Positions 19,256 to 29,639 are shown, counted from the stretch's first letter. The stretch: 64,000 bases of DNA from Alteromonas sp. V450 (GCF_001885075.1 NZ_MODU01000004.1:4154001-4218000), one strand, 5' to 3'. The notes: generated by a model from the sequence alone, not told the origin. Numbers and translations are program-made.

Positions 19256-20266
19256 ATGGTAAATATTGCCATAAATGGGTTTGGTCGCATTGGTCGCAAC
19301 GTGTTGCGCGCGCTGTATGAAAGTGGGCGCAACAACGAATTTAACGTGGTGGCCATTAACGACATTGCTAAACCCGAAGGCATAGCACATTTACTTAAAT
19401 ACGATACCGCCCACGGGCGGTTCCGTTTTGATGTGGCCTTAAAAAACAACACGCTTAATGTGGCAGGCGACGATATTACACTGCTCGCGATAAGCGACAT
19501 AAAAGACCTTCCGTGGAAAGACTTAGGCGTTGATATTGTGCTTGAGTGTACGGGGAAATTTGATGACAGGGCATCGGGGCAAGCGCATTTAGATGCAGGT
19601 GCTGGTAAAGTGCTTTTCTCGTCACCTGGAACACCCGATTTAGACAATACGGTTATTTTTGGTACCAACGAAGACACGTTGACCAGTGAACAAAAATTAG
19701 TCTCTAACGGCTCTTGCACCACAAACTGCATTGTTCCTGTTATTCAAGCGCTAGATACCGCGTTTGGTGTTGAAAGTGGTACGATCACAACCATTCACGC
19801 CTCTATGCACGACCAGCAAGTTATCGACGCCTATCACGAAGATTTGCGCAGAACGCGCGCTGCAAGTCAGTCGATTATTCCCGTTGATACACGCCTTGCT
19901 GCCGGTATTGAGCGCATTTTGCCTAAGTTTGCGGGTAAGTTTGAAGCCATTGCGGTTCGCGTACCTACTATTAATGTTACTGCTATGGATTTAAGCGTAA
20001 CGCTTCAATCTAAGGTAACGATTGAGCAAGTAAACCAAGCCCTTCGCAATGCAAAAGCGGGGCGTTTACAGGGCATTTTGGATTACACCGAAGAGCCTTT
20101 GGTGTCGGTAGATTTCAATCACGACCCTCACTCGTGTATTGTAGATGGCACACAAACAAGAGTTAGTCACAAACAACTGGTTAAAACACTAGTGTGGTGT
20201 GACAACGAATGGGGTTTTGCAAACCGTATGCTCGATACCGCAAAAGTGATGTTCGACGCAAAATAA
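19256..20266 (+). CDS. epd: D-erythrose-4-phosphate dehydrogenase
   Basis: NAD-dependent enzyme of the GAPDH family that oxidises erythrose-4-phosphate to 4-phosphoerythronate, feeding pyridoxal phosphate synthesis. The 336-residue protein has NAD-binding [15 protein letters not shown] at 5-19 and the catalytic cysteine at 154 (SNGSCTTNC). The stretches [19 protein letters not shown] and [18 protein letters not shown] separate Epd from true GAPDH. Position between tkt and pgk is the usual epd context. GAPDH activity cannot be excluded, but the Epd-specific segments make it unlikely as the main role. Confidence 0.93.
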   Translation: MVNIAINGFGRIGRNVLRALYESGRNNEFNVVAINDIAKPEGIAHLLKYDTAHGRFRFDVALKNNTLNVAGDDITLLAISDIKDLPWKDLGVDIVLECTGKFDDRASGQAHLDAGAGKVLFSSPGTPDLDNTVIFGTNEDTLTSEQKLVSNGSCTTNCIVPVIQALDTAFGVESGTITTIHASMHDQQVIDAYHEDLRRTRAASQSIIPVDTRLAAGIERILPKFAGKFEAIAVRVPTINVTAMDLSVTLQSKVTIEQVNQALRNAKAGRLQGILDYTEEPLVSVDFNHDPHSCIVDGTQTRVSHKQLVKTLVWCDNEWGFANRMLDTAKVMFDAK

Positions 20267-20382
20267 AGCATAGATGCTGCCAAGGGTTGGTGGCACCAGC
20301 CCGCGCAGCTTTCACCGTTAATTTGAGCGTGTTTTATTATTACAACGCGCTCTACTGAATTGAAATTAACTTAGGAAAGACG

Positions 20383-21558
20383 ATGGCAATTCCAAGCATG
20401 AACGATATGGCCCTTAAAGGTCAGCGCGTATTAATTAGACAAGACTTAAACGTGCCGGTAAAAGACGGCAAAGTAACTTCTGATGCGCGTATCAAAGCAT
20501 CTATCCCTACGATTAAAGCTGCCCTTGATGCAGGTGCGGCTGTTATGGTGATGTCTCACCTTGGCCGTCCTACTGGGGGCGAGCCTGCTGATGAATTTTC
20601 TCTTCAACCTGTTGTTGATTATCTTAACAACGCTCTAGATGTGCCGGTAAAGCTAGTAAAAGATTACCTGGACGGTGTTGAACTTAGCGAAGGTGAGCTC
20701 GTCATTCTTGAAAACGTACGCTTTAACAACGGCGAAAAGAAAGACGATGAAACGTTAGCAAAACAGTACGCAGCACTTTGCGATATTTTTGTAATGGATG
20801 CCTTCGGTACTGCTCACCGTGCACAAGCGTCTACCCACGGCGTTGCCAAATTTGCACCAAAAGCCTGCGCTGGCCCACTACTTGCGGCAGAGTTAGATGC
20901 ATTAGGTAAAGCATTGGATAACCCTAAGCGCCCAATGGTTGCCATTGTTGGTGGCTCTAAAGTATCAACAAAGTTGACTGTGCTAAAAACGCTGGCTGAA
21001 AAAGTTGACCAGCTTATTGTTGGTGGCGGTATTGCCAACACTTTCATTGCTGCTCAAGGCCATAATGTGGGTAAGTCACTAGTAGAGATGGACCTTACCG
21101 AGCAAGCCACGCAGCTTATGAATGAAGCGCAGGCGAATGGCGGTAATATTCCAGTGCCAACAGATGTGGTCGTTGGCAAAGCGTTTGATGAAAATACCGA
21201 AGCGACGCTTAAACTTGTCAGTGACGTTGCCGACGACGATATGATTTTTGATATTGGTCCAGATTCTTCAAAAGCGTTAGAAGATATCATCAAAAACGCG
21301 GGTACTATTGTATGGAATGGCCCTGTAGGTGTATTTGAATTTGAACAGTTCAGTGCGGGTACAAAGGCGCTGTCTGAGGCGATTGCGGCTAGCGACGCAT
21401 TCTCAATTGCAGGTGGCGGTGATACACTAGCGGCAGTTGATAAATACGGCATTGCCGATAAGGTTTCTTATATCTCAACAGGTGGCGGCGCGTTCCTTGA
21501 GTTTTTGGAAGGCAAAACATTACCTGCGGTAGCGGTACTAGAAGAAAAAAACAAATAA
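20383..21558 (+). CDS. pgk: Phosphoglycerate kinase
   Basis: Glycolytic and gluconeogenic enzyme that interconverts 1,3-bisphosphoglycerate plus ADP with 3-phosphoglycerate plus ATP. The 391-residue protein shows [17 protein letters not shown] at the N-terminal substrate site, the basic patch [19 protein letters not shown] and the nucleotide-binding [12 protein letters not shown] near the C-terminus. Length is normal. TTAGGAAAG precedes ATG 20383. A 116-base gap from epd contains a GC-rich stem near 20284-20302. Confidence 0.98.
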   Translation: MAIPSMNDMALKGQRVLIRQDLNVPVKDGKVTSDARIKASIPTIKAALDAGAAVMVMSHLGRPTGGEPADEFSLQPVVDYLNNALDVPVKLVKDYLDGVELSEGELVILENVRFNNGEKKDDETLAKQYAALCDIFVMDAFGTAHRAQASTHGVAKFAPKACAGPLLAAELDALGKALDNPKRPMVAIVGGSKVSTKLTVLKTLAEKVDQLIVGGGIANTFIAAQGHNVGKSLVEMDLTEQATQLMNEAQANGGNIPVPTDVVVGKAFDENTEATLKLVSDVADDDMIFDIGPDSSKALEDIIKNAGTIVWNGPVGVFEFEQFSAGTKALSEAIAASDAFSIAGGGDTLAAVDKYGIADKVSYISTGGGAFLEFLEGKTLPAVAVLEEKNK

Positions 21559-21593
21559 GCCTAAATGCTGCACATCAACGCAGCGTCGTATAG

Positions 21594-21625
21594 CGCTTGC
21601 GAGCCCGTATAAGCTCACGCAAGCG
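21594..21625 (+). terminator. Hairpin downstream of pgk
   Basis: CGCTTGCG at 21594-21601 pairs exactly with CGCAAGCG at 21618-21625, with a further AGC/GCT pairing inside. No T-tract follows, so it may be an mRNA-stabilising or attenuating stem and not a classic terminator. Confidence 0.45.
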
Positions 21626-21655
21626 AAGGCCTAGTACAAATGTTACCCCAAAACG

Positions 21656-21691
21656 CGTCACGCTCAGTAACAGCACTTTTTGAGCGTGACG
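21656..21691 (+). repeat. Perfect 11-bp stem downstream of pgk
   Basis: CGTCACGCTCA (21656-21666) and TGAGCGTGACG (21681-21691) are exact reverse complements around a 14-base loop. There is no trailing T-run. Candidate mRNA processing stem or regulator site ahead of fba. Confidence 0.5.
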
Positions 21692-21881
21692 ATTTGATCG
21701 GAAACGATTACACCTGCGATACAGTGACGTGCGCAGGCATAAATACCACGTTTATTACAGACATGTTTACTTAAGATACTGAACTTCCGTGTCTGAGAAA
21801 AACAGGTCTTTAATAAGATTGGTATAACAATAAACCCTACACCTGCCTGTTAAGGCAGTAACACACAAAAGGAGTGTTGCA

Positions 21882-22781
21882 ATGGCATCACAAGCTCAGC
21901 AGGCAATGCTGGATAAACTGAAGACGCAAACCGGTTTTATTGCAGCGTTAGATCAAAGCGGCGGTAGTACCCCTAAAGCGTTGCGCTTATATGGCATTGA
22001 AGAGTCTGAATACAGCTCAGACGAAGAGATGTTCAACCTTGTTCACGAAATGCGTACGCGTATTATCACCAGCACCCCTTTTAGCGGCGAGCGCGTTCTT
22101 GGCGCAATTTTGTTTGAAAATACCCTTGATAGAGAAATTGAAGGTATGTCTTCTGCCCATTTTTTGTGGCAGAAAAAGCGTGTTATTCCTTTTTTAAAAG
22201 TGGATAAAGGGTTGGCAGAAGAAAGCAATGGCGTGCAGGTAATGAAGCCAATGCCAGGTCTTGATGCACTACTTGCCAAAGCAGTAGCGCAAGATGTATT
22301 TGGTACTAAGATGCGCAGCGTTGTTAAGCTTGCGAACCATCAAGGCATTAAAGATGTTGTTGCTCAGCAATTTGAAGTGGGCAAACAGATTTTAGCCGCT
22401 GGCCTTGTTCCTATTATCGAGCCAGAGGTTGACATACACAGCCCGCAAAAAGCTGAAGCTGAGGCGCTTCTTAAATTAGAGATCCTAACGCAGCTAAACC
22501 TTCTAAACGAAGGCCAGGAAGTGATGCTCAAGCTAACGCTGCCCACAGAAGCTAATTTCTATAAAGAGCTTGTAGACCACCCTCGCGTACTTAAAGTGGT
22601 TGCGCTTTCTGGCGGCTATAGTCGTGAAGAGGCGAATGCTAAGTTAGCGGAAAACCAAGGTATGATTGCAAGCTTCTCTCGCGCCTTGACGCAAGGCGTG
22701 TCTGCCAAACAATCTCAAGAAGAGTTTGATGCAACGCTTGACGAGGCCATTGAAGGTATTTATCAAGCGTCAAAAGCCTAA
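21882..22781 (+). CDS. fda: Class I fructose-bisphosphate aldolase
   Basis: Splits fructose-1,6-bisphosphate into two triose phosphates through a lysine Schiff base. The 299-residue protein has [17 protein letters not shown] near the N-terminus, [16 protein letters not shown] and the putative Schiff-base lysine 217 in [11 protein letters not shown], then [13 protein letters not shown]. This is the bacterial class I (Fda) type, metal-independent. The epd-pgk neighbourhood in enterobacteria carries the unrelated zinc class II enzyme. AAAGGAGTG precedes ATG 21882. It ends the cluster at an intrinsic terminator. Confidence 0.93.
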   Translation: MASQAQQAMLDKLKTQTGFIAALDQSGGSTPKALRLYGIEESEYSSDEEMFNLVHEMRTRIITSTPFSGERVLGAILFENTLDREIEGMSSAHFLWQKKRVIPFLKVDKGLAEESNGVQVMKPMPGLDALLAKAVAQDVFGTKMRSVVKLANHQGIKDVVAQQFEVGKQILAAGLVPIIEPEVDIHSPQKAEAEALLKLEILTQLNLLNEGQEVMLKLTLPTEANFYKELVDHPRVLKVVALSGGYSREEANAKLAENQGMIASFSRALTQGVSAKQSQEEFDATLDEAIEGIYQASKA

Positions 22782-22801
22782 TGTTGGTCTAAAAACGCAT
22801 A

Positions 22802-22833
22802 AAAAAGAGAGTGCAAAGCGCGCTCTCTTTTTC
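22802..22833. terminator. Bidirectional intrinsic terminator
   Basis: AAAAGAGAG and CTCTCTTTT form a nine-pair stem around a GC-rich loop, with A-run before and T-run after. It serves fba on the plus strand and the converging small gene on the minus strand. Confidence 0.85.
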
Positions 22834-22834
22834 A

Positions 22835-23284
22835 TCACGCTGAAAAGTCAAACCGCTCAAAGAACCGTTGGGCCTCTGCTTTGTCAAAGCTATACCCTTT
22901 TTCGCGTAACGCGTCTAATGCCAAATCTACTGATTCATAAAATTGAAAAGGCACATCAGCTGCTTCATAACAATCAGAAACTTGCTGTTTTGTAGTAAGC
23001 ATTATATCGGTATCTAAGATAACAACGGCGAGAAACGATAAACCACGCGCCTTGCGAATACGCGTGTGTTTTACAAAAATATTGAAAGCAGAAGGTGGCA
23101 TTAAGCTTTCGCCATATAAGCAGCTAATTTGTGCCCAGCGAGTATCATGAGGAAATCTGGAAATATCTTCCGATAACTTCATTACCCCATTCCTAAGTGT
23201 TTCTTCATTCCACGGCCCTCTCGCAGAAAAAAATAACACGTGGCCATTAGTACTTGACTCAAACTCTCCATGTGGACGATTCAT
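22835..23284 (-). CDS. Conserved-looking small cytoplasmic protein, function unknown
   Basis: A 149-residue soluble protein with no signal peptide or membrane segment. Predicted alternation of strands and helices (HVLFFSARGPWNEETLRNG, GLSFLAVVILD, a C-terminal FYESVDLALDALREKGY helix) resembles the SpoIIAA/STAS-like fold, but no diagnostic motif fixes this. It is alone, converging on fba, with its stop just beside the shared terminator. Real coding is supported by length, composition and terminator placement. No function is assigned. Confidence 0.7.
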   Translation of the reverse strand: MNRPHGEFESSTNGHVLFFSARGPWNEETLRNGVMKLSEDISRFPHDTRWAQISCLYGESLMPPSAFNIFVKHTRIRKARGLSFLAVVILDTDIMLTTKQQVSDCYEAADVPFQFYESVDLALDALREKGYSFDKAEAQRFFERFDFSA

Positions 23285-23502
23285 ATAACAATATCAACAA
23301 TGAGTTGTATTTAAACGGTAGCACCGCGAATAGATGATGCAACTATACATTGGATGAAATTTTAGTGATTTAGTTTTAATTTGGTGTGATTAATCGTTTG
23401 CACAGGGCGCTTCACCGCTTTGAGAAGATGCGCAGAATTTATCCAGTAATATATAAATCTAGGGCTTAGAAATAATCAAAAACAATAATGTTAAGGTAAA
23501 TT

Positions 23503-25617
23503 ATGATTGCTAATCAGAATGATGGCCTCCCTACAAATGGGTATAGGCAGGGGTTATGGACTTTCTTGTGTTGCCTCGGACTTTTGGCCTTCCCTATTTA
23601 CGTTATGGCTGCGGCGCAATCTGGCGTTGACGATACGCGTCACTTTTTTAAGGCAGAAGATATTTTCGATTTGGAATACGTGAGCGAAGTTCAGGTGTCA
23701 CCAAACGGGAGAACTATTGCGTACGTGCGTCGTTCAAACGACATCATGTCGGACAGTAGTAGAGCGAACGTCTGGCTAGCATCGGTTGATGGGAAGTCAC
23801 ACCGCCCCTTACTTTCATCGAAAAAGAGTTACTATTCTATTCGCTGGTCACCAGACGGCAGCCGTTTGGCCTACCTTTCTAACGAAGAAGGTAAACCGCA
23901 ATTGTATGTGCGTTGGATGGATACAGGGCAAACGGCACTCGTAACAAATGTCACTTCAAACCCAAGCAACATTACTTGGTCTCCTGATGGTAAACATATT
24001 GCATTTACAATGAGCGTGGACGCAAAGGAAAAGCCGCTCGATGTTAAAATGCCCAAAAAGCCAGACGGTGCTAAGTGGTCTCCAAGCTTTCAATACATCA
24101 CCAAAGCACGCTATCAAGCAGACGGACGAGGCGTGCTAGAACCCGCTTATACCCATATTTTCGTGGTGCCGTCAGACGGTGGTACGGCCCGCCAACTCAC
24201 TTCAGGTAATTACCATCACAATGGCAGTCTAAGCTTTTCTCCTAATGGGGATAAGATTTTCTTTTCTGCAAATCGCAGTGATAACTGGGAGTATGAACCT
24301 GTTGAGGGAGATATATATTCAGTTGATATGAAAGGGAATATCACACAGCTGACTAACGAGAAAGGCCTTGAGTCATCGCCCGTGGTGTCGCCTGACGGTA
24401 AACATATTGCTTATGCACATCGCGATGATGAAAAGGTGATGTACAAAAATAGCTATCTGTATGTAATGAAAAGTGACGGGAGCGGCGCTCAAAACTTAAC
24501 ACAAGACATAGATAACTCTGTGTCTAATTTTCACTGGAAAGACAACAAACGTATCTATTTTCAGCAGTCGGTTCGCGGTTTAGCGCAGGTAAATGAAGTG
24601 TCTTTGTCGGGCAAAGTGAAGACGGTAGCCGGTGGTTTAGGTGGAACAACACTAGGGCGTCCTTATGTGTTTGCAACCTATCATGCAGTTGGCGATGTTG
24701 TGGCGTACACTAAAGGACGGACCGATCGACCCGCCGATTTGTTCGTTACCGCGGGCAAAGAGCGTCAGCTAACGGCACTCAATGAAGACGTTTTAGGTCA
24801 TAAGCAACTTGGTGAGGTGAAAGAAATTGTTTATCAATCTTCTATTGATGGCGAAGAAATCCAAGGCTGGTATATTCTACCGCCAAACTATGATAGCGCA
24901 AAAAAGTACCCACTTATTCTGGAAATCCATGGCGGGCCAAACCTAGCTTATGGTCCCGTTTTTACTGCTGAGCTTCAGCGCATGGCAGCAGAAGGTTATG
25001 TGGTGTTTTACGATAACCACAGAGGCAGCACCGGTTATGGCGAACGCTTTGCGTTACTGTTGCAAGGAAAGTACAGCTCAGAATATGACTTTTCTGATCA
25101 CATGTCAGGCGTTGATACCCTGATTGAAAAAGGGATAGCCGATCCAGAGCGCTTATTTATTACAGGTGGTTCAGCAGGGGGGATTGCTTCTGCTTACGCT
25201 ATTGGTCTGACTAATCGATTTAAAGCAGCAGTGGTTGCTAAACCTGTTATTAACTGGTTGTCGAAAGTACTGACTGCTGATTCTGGGCTATACCAAATTC
25301 CGTTTCAGTTTCCTGGTAAACCTTGGGATAACGTTGAGCACTATTGGAAGCGCTCCCCGCTATCGCTAGTAGGGAATGTTACAACGCCAACCATGCTAAT
25401 CACGGGAGTAGAGGACAAGCGCACACCAATGTCGGAAACCGAGCAATTTTATCAAGCACTTAAACTTCAAAAAGTCGACAGTGTATTAGTAAAAGTACCA
25501 GGTTCATCACACGGAATTGCATCAAAGCCTTCTCGAATGGTGGCTAAAATTGAAAATATTCTGGCCTGGTTCAAGAAATATGATGACAAAGCACTTAATG
25601 CTGATACGGCTAGATAA
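23503..25617 (+). CDS. Exported S9-family prolyl-oligopeptidase-like peptidase
   Basis: Serine peptidase of the S9 (dipeptidyl/acylaminoacyl peptidase) group. The 704-residue protein has a hydrophobic signal segment at about 17-38. A beta-propeller follows with repeated WSPDG/SPDGK blades (about 55-390), then an alpha/beta-hydrolase domain. The catalytic triad is visible: Ser557 in GGSAGG, Asp638 in GVEDKRTP, His670 in GSSHG, along with the HGGPN oxyanion segment. It probably digests peptides in the periplasm or outside the cell. It is monocistronic and ends at a strong shared terminator. Confidence 0.93.
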   Translation: MIANQNDGLPTNGYRQGLWTFLCCLGLLAFPIYVMAAAQSGVDDTRHFFKAEDIFDLEYVSEVQVSPNGRTIAYVRRSNDIMSDSSRANVWLASVDGKSHRPLLSSKKSYYSIRWSPDGSRLAYLSNEEGKPQLYVRWMDTGQTALVTNVTSNPSNITWSPDGKHIAFTMSVDAKEKPLDVKMPKKPDGAKWSPSFQYITKARYQADGRGVLEPAYTHIFVVPSDGGTARQLTSGNYHHNGSLSFSPNGDKIFFSANRSDNWEYEPVEGDIYSVDMKGNITQLTNEKGLESSPVVSPDGKHIAYAHRDDEKVMYKNSYLYVMKSDGSGAQNLTQDIDNSVSNFHWKDNKRIYFQQSVRGLAQVNEVSLSGKVKTVAGGLGGTTLGRPYVFATYHAVGDVVAYTKGRTDRPADLFVTAGKERQLTALNEDVLGHKQLGEVKEIVYQSSIDGEEIQGWYILPPNYDSAKKYPLILEIHGGPNLAYGPVFTAELQRMAAEGYVVFYDNHRGSTGYGERFALLLQGKYSSEYDFSDHMSGVDTLIEKGIADPERLFITGGSAGGIASAYAIGLTNRFKAAVVAKPVINWLSKVLTADSGLYQIPFQFPGKPWDNVEHYWKRSPLSLVGNVTTPTMLITGVEDKRTPMSETEQFYQALKLQKVDSVLVKVPGSSHGIASKPSRMVAKIENILAWFKKYDDKALNADTAR

Positions 25618-25776
25618 TTACTCACCAAGCATACGTAAAATGTTTGTAATCGCAGGGTGTTACCTTAGGTATTGTGGTTTTACCTCAAGGTGACACAGCA
25701 AACAACACGGGCATTTTAAACGCGCCCTTTGAGTAAGCATTTCTGACACGGTCTTATATTAGGAATAATGTCGTGG

Positions 25777-25812
25777 CCAAAAGAGCAAGTTTTTTCATAC
25801 TTGCTCTTTTGG
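25777..25812. terminator. Strong bidirectional terminator
   Basis: CCAAAAGAGCAAG (25777-25789) and CTTGCTCTTTTGG (25800-25812) form a perfect 13-pair stem with A-rich left and T-rich right flanks. It lies between the convergent S9 peptidase and ppx genes. Confidence 0.88.
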
Positions 25813-25848
25813 TTTCTACAAACAGTGCCGTCGCGAGCGGTGAGCAGT

Positions 25849-27411
25849 TTAACTTTCGATTTGATGCAGCTGTGTGATGTCTGGGAATATAGTCAGTTTC
25901 AGTGCTAAGGCTTTCCAATACTGACTTTCTCTAAGTAGATCTGCAGAAATAATTGGTTTTTCGTCTAGCCACCCGTCAGGGAACGTAATCCGCAACTCAT
26001 TTTGCTCCACCTCAATAATAAGGTCAGGAACAAACCCTTCTTGACGCTTGATATTAAGCAATACGCCCAACCGCAATAATGCGATGAGACGTTTTATAGC
26101 TTGCTCATCAAACAGGTTAAAACCTGGTAATTCACTTGTGCGGATTTTTTTGCGATGAAAACGCACTAAGGTCGCCAACAATAGCTGCTGCTCTTGGGTA
26201 AAACCAGGCATGTCAACATTGGCTAGTATGTAAGCACTGTGTTTTTGAATACCACGAGAGTTAATTTGCATACCTACTTCGTGCAGCAAAGCCGCCCAGC
26301 CAAGCATACTTTTAAAGTCCTTTCCGCGAAGCTTCCAGGCGCTTTCAGCCTCACTGTAAAGTGTTAGCGTTGTATTTAATACCATCGTCGCTTGTGAGGT
26401 ATCAACGTCGTAGCGTGTTGCTAAGCTGCTTGCCGTTCTTCCGCGAATATCTGCGTGGTGCAACTCATCTTCCATTTGATACAGTACGCCCTCGCGCAAC
26501 GCGGCTGGGGAGTAGACTAATCCTTCGATTTCTAGGGCTTTAAATGCGGCAATCAAAATAGCAAGGCCGCCAGCAATAACAACTCTGCGGTCTTCACTAA
26601 GGTCTGGGTAGTCGAGTTTATCGATATGACCTGCATTCACGAACTGTTTCATCAAGTGTCGTAAACGCTTAAGTGTCACTGGGGTATCGTGACCATTTGA
26701 GCGGTCTTGCTGACATAGTGTAAACAGTGAGCGGATGGTACCCGACGTACCTATACACTGCACCCAGCCAAGACGGCGATATTTATTGTCAATCAGTTCG
26801 AGCTCTTGTGCCGCTGCAGTGATTGCTCGCTGAAAGGCTTTCGATTTCAACTCTCCATCGGGGAAAAAACGCTTGGTGTAGCTGACGCATCCCATCTGTA
26901 AGCTACGGCATAATAGCGGCGTAAATCCTTCTCCAATAACAAATTCGGTGGATCCTCCGCCGATGTCAATGACCAACTGTTGGCCGTCGGCATGATTGGT
27001 ATGTGCTACACCGGAATAAATGAGTCGCGCTTCTTCTACGCCCGATATGACCTCGATAGGGTAGGGAAGAATGTGCTTGGCTGCGTTAATGAAGTCTCTA
27101 GCATTTCGCGCTTTTCGCAGTGTATGGGTAGCAACAATGCGAACAGAATCTGGTTCGAAACCTTTAAGGCTTTCTGCTACTACCTTAAGCATAGCAAGCC
27201 CGCGCTCCATTGCCTCATCTGATAAGATATCGTCGTCGCTGAGCCCCTCAGCCAAGCGCACTTTTTGCTTTACCCTATGCAGAATTTGCACAGACCCGGC
27301 CACAATGCGGGCAACAACTAGGTGAAAACTATTTGAGCCAATGTCGAGTGCTGCAACTTTGTTGACTTCGCGGGTTTCCACGTCATTAAAAACTGATTCG
27401 TGTTGGGTCAT
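25849..27411 (-). CDS. ppx: Exopolyphosphatase, Ppx/GppA family
   Basis: Releases phosphate from polyphosphate ends; the family also removes phosphate from pppGpp. The 520-residue protein carries the actin-like ATPase motifs AALDIGSNSFHLVVARI (about 22-38) and VIDIGGGSTEFVIGEG (about 146-161), then a C-terminal HD-like helical domain (LLHEVGMQINSRGIQKHSAY). Length fits E. coli Ppx (513). It starts 16 bases after the ppk stop, so the two form an operon that makes and degrades polyphosphate. A GppA role cannot be excluded, but the ppk context favours Ppx. Confidence 0.93.
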   Translation of the reverse strand: MTQHESVFNDVETREVNKVAALDIGSNSFHLVVARIVAGSVQILHRVKQKVRLAEGLSDDDILSDEAMERGLAMLKVVAESLKGFEPDSVRIVATHTLRKARNARDFINAAKHILPYPIEVISGVEEARLIYSGVAHTNHADGQQLVIDIGGGSTEFVIGEGFTPLLCRSLQMGCVSYTKRFFPDGELKSKAFQRAITAAAQELELIDNKYRRLGWVQCIGTSGTIRSLFTLCQQDRSNGHDTPVTLKRLRHLMKQFVNAGHIDKLDYPDLSEDRRVVIAGGLAILIAAFKALEIEGLVYSPAALREGVLYQMEDELHHADIRGRTASSLATRYDVDTSQATMVLNTTLTLYSEAESAWKLRGKDFKSMLGWAALLHEVGMQINSRGIQKHSAYILANVDMPGFTQEQQLLLATLVRFHRKKIRTSELPGFNLFDEQAIKRLIALLRLGVLLNIKRQEGFVPDLIIEVEQNELRITFPDGWLDEKPIISADLLRESQYWKALALKLTIFPDITQLHQIES

Positions 27412-27427
27412 GTACTAATTTTTTATC

Positions 27428-29500
27428 CTACAATGTGTCTTCTAACTTCTTTAAATAGCCATAAATTTCTATTTGAGAACGAAGCTTTTTACGATTTCCC
27501 CTTTGAACGTACTTGTTGCTCTGATCCTTGTCAATGACTCGCGCTTTCAGGGTATCTTTAAACTGCAGTTCCATGATATCAACAATGCGTTGTTGAAGCC
27601 CTTTGTCATAAACCGGGCAGCCAACTTCAATGCGGTTATCCATATTTCGAGTCATCCAGTCTGCAGATGAAATATAAACTTTTCTCTCGCCGCCACCTTC
27701 AAAAATCATCACCCTTGGATGCTCTAGAAACCTGTCAACAATTGAGATTATCTCTATGTTCTCACTGATGCCTTTCAACCCAGGGTTCAGTGAACACATA
27801 CCGCGCACTATCCCGCGAATTTTCACTCCCGCTTGACTTGCACGATACAAATCATCAATTAATTCCTTATCAACAAGGTTATTAATTTTGAACGTGATTT
27901 GAGCCTTTTGACCTTGATTCAGATGTTGAATCTCTTGTCTAATGAGCGACTGAATTTTGGTTCTGGCGTTTAATGGCGATATTTGCAAATGCTGGAACTT
28001 GTAGCGGCGGTACGGGTATTGGATAAGATCAAATACCGCTACACCTTCATCGGCCAGTTCTTGATTGCGGGTGAATAAGCTGTAGTCGGTATAAATTTTC
28101 GCTGTTTTCTCGTTAAAGTTACCTGTACCGAAATGCGCGTAATTAATTAAACTTCCTCGCTCTTCACGCGTAACAATACACAGCTTAGAGTGAATTTTAA
28201 GGGTAGGCACACCTAGCACTACACGTATACCTGCATCGGTCATACGTTTCGACCATTCTATGTTGGCTTCTTCGTCAAAACGTGCGCGAAGCTCCACAAC
28301 AACGGTTACTTTCTTTCCATTGTCGACTGCATCTATCAGTGAATTAACGATCCTGGAATTGCTCGCAACGCGATAAATATTAATGCGGATCGCTTTTACG
28401 TTAGGATCAAATGCCGCTTGTCTTACAAATTCAGTAAAATGCAAGAAGCGGTGATAAGGGTAGTACAATAAGATATCACCAGCGGTTATGGCATCGAAAA
28501 CAGTGTTATGTTTAGAAAAAGCATTACTGTCAATGGCTGGAAGCGGGGCGTGCTCGAGATACTCGCGCCCTACGTTAGGAAAGCCTATGAAATCTTTAAA
28601 ATTGCGGTAATGTCCTGCGGCATGCATGGTATCGAGTTTAGTGATTTTTAAACGCTTGCGTAGGTCTTGCTGCATATCTTGCGGCATATCATTATCATAA
28701 ATGACCCGAACAGGCTCTGCTATCAAACGCTGCTTCATACTTTCAGACATCTTTTCTACAAAACTTTCATCAATTTCTTCATTGATTGAATATTCTGCAT
28801 CTCGGGTCATTTTAAATGAGAAAGCTTCAATTTCATCAAACTTTACAAAACCGCGAAAAATATCTTCTATACACAGTTGAATCATGTCATCTAGCATAAT
28901 GATATTTTTCTTTTTACGGCTTTTCTGAGGCGGAATAAGCATGAACCGTGACATTTCAGATGTGGGCACCTGAATGACCGCAAATTTGGGGTTACGCTCA
29001 GTGCGTCGCAGTGCCACATAAAGATAGACTGAATTGCCGTTTAATCGGCTAAGCAAGTCTGTCTTTTTGTCTATCAGAATAGGCGCAATATGTCGAAGGG
29101 CTTTATTTATGAAGTAGTTTCTAACCCACTGCTTTTGATAGTCATCTAAATCGTCTTTTCGCAAAATATGTATGTTATAGCGGGCGAGTGCCTTAACCAC
29201 GTCTTTGTGAATTTGATCAAATTTTTCAGAGAGTTGAACCACTTTCTTCTGGATTTGTGCCATAAGCACGGTTTGTCGTTCAGCTTCTTCTTCATTACCG
29301 TCATTTTGGGCAATGGTAATCTGACGCTTTACGTCTGCGGCGCGAACGCGATAGAACTCATCAAGGTTGTTGGAGTAAATACCAAGAAAGCGAATTCGCT
29401 CTACAGCGGGGTTATTCTTGTCAGCGGCCTCTTGCAGTACGCGTTCGTTAAATGCAAGCCAGCTAAGCTCTTTGGGATAATATAAAACGTCGTTATCCAT
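27428..29500 (-). CDS. ppk1: Polyphosphate kinase 1
   Basis: Builds polyphosphate from ATP at the membrane or in granules. The 690-residue protein begins with the PPK1 N-domain (PKELSWLAFNERVLQEA). It has the phosphorylated-histidine segment KIHSKLCIVTRE, followed by YAHFGTGNFNEKTAKIYTDY and a second phospholipase-D-like half (EGGGERKVYISSADWMTRN). Length equals E. coli Ppk (688). It is first in the ppk-ppx operon, behind a Pho-box candidate, so induction under phosphate starvation is likely. Confidence 0.97.
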   Translation of the reverse strand: MDNDVLYYPKELSWLAFNERVLQEAADKNNPAVERIRFLGIYSNNLDEFYRVRAADVKRQITIAQNDGNEEEAERQTVLMAQIQKKVVQLSEKFDQIHKDVVKALARYNIHILRKDDLDDYQKQWVRNYFINKALRHIAPILIDKKTDLLSRLNGNSVYLYVALRRTERNPKFAVIQVPTSEMSRFMLIPPQKSRKKKNIIMLDDMIQLCIEDIFRGFVKFDEIEAFSFKMTRDAEYSINEEIDESFVEKMSESMKQRLIAEPVRVIYDNDMPQDMQQDLRKRLKITKLDTMHAAGHYRNFKDFIGFPNVGREYLEHAPLPAIDSNAFSKHNTVFDAITAGDILLYYPYHRFLHFTEFVRQAAFDPNVKAIRINIYRVASNSRIVNSLIDAVDNGKKVTVVVELRARFDEEANIEWSKRMTDAGIRVVLGVPTLKIHSKLCIVTREERGSLINYAHFGTGNFNEKTAKIYTDYSLFTRNQELADEGVAVFDLIQYPYRRYKFQHLQISPLNARTKIQSLIRQEIQHLNQGQKAQITFKINNLVDKELIDDLYRASQAGVKIRGIVRGMCSLNPGLKGISENIEIISIVDRFLEHPRVMIFEGGGERKVYISSADWMTRNMDNRIEVGCPVYDKGLQQRIVDIMELQFKDTLKARVIDKDQSNKYVQRGNRKKLRSQIEIYGYLKKLEDTL

Positions 29501-29549
29501 AATGTCTCAATTTACGTTTATAAAATGGCTCAAAGAGTGCCACTAGTCA

Positions 29550-29567
29550 GTGACACTTCTGTGACAA
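29550..29567 (-). promoter_or_regulatory. Pho box candidate upstream of ppk1
   Basis: On the minus strand the sequence reads TTGTCAC-AGAA-GTGTCAC. Against the PhoB site (two CTGTCAT-like 7-mers 11 bases apart) the halves match at about 5-6 and 6 of 7 positions with exact spacing. It lies about 50 bases upstream of the ppk ATG, a normal PhoB activation distance. Confidence 0.65.
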
Positions 29568-29639
29568 GCCGCTAAAACTCAAGTGTCAGGACAAGGTGAA
29601 CACAAGGTAAACCCACCCTTTCAATTCGGCAAACGCGGG

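Larger units (their letters stand above)
21559..21881. other. pgk-fba intergenic region with two hairpins
   Basis: 323 bases without a gene. Two strong inverted repeats occupy the first part and are listed separately. The last part holds GGAGTG ahead of the fba ATG and presumably a promoter. The stems could reduce read-through from pgk so that aldolase is expressed separately. Confidence 0.55.
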
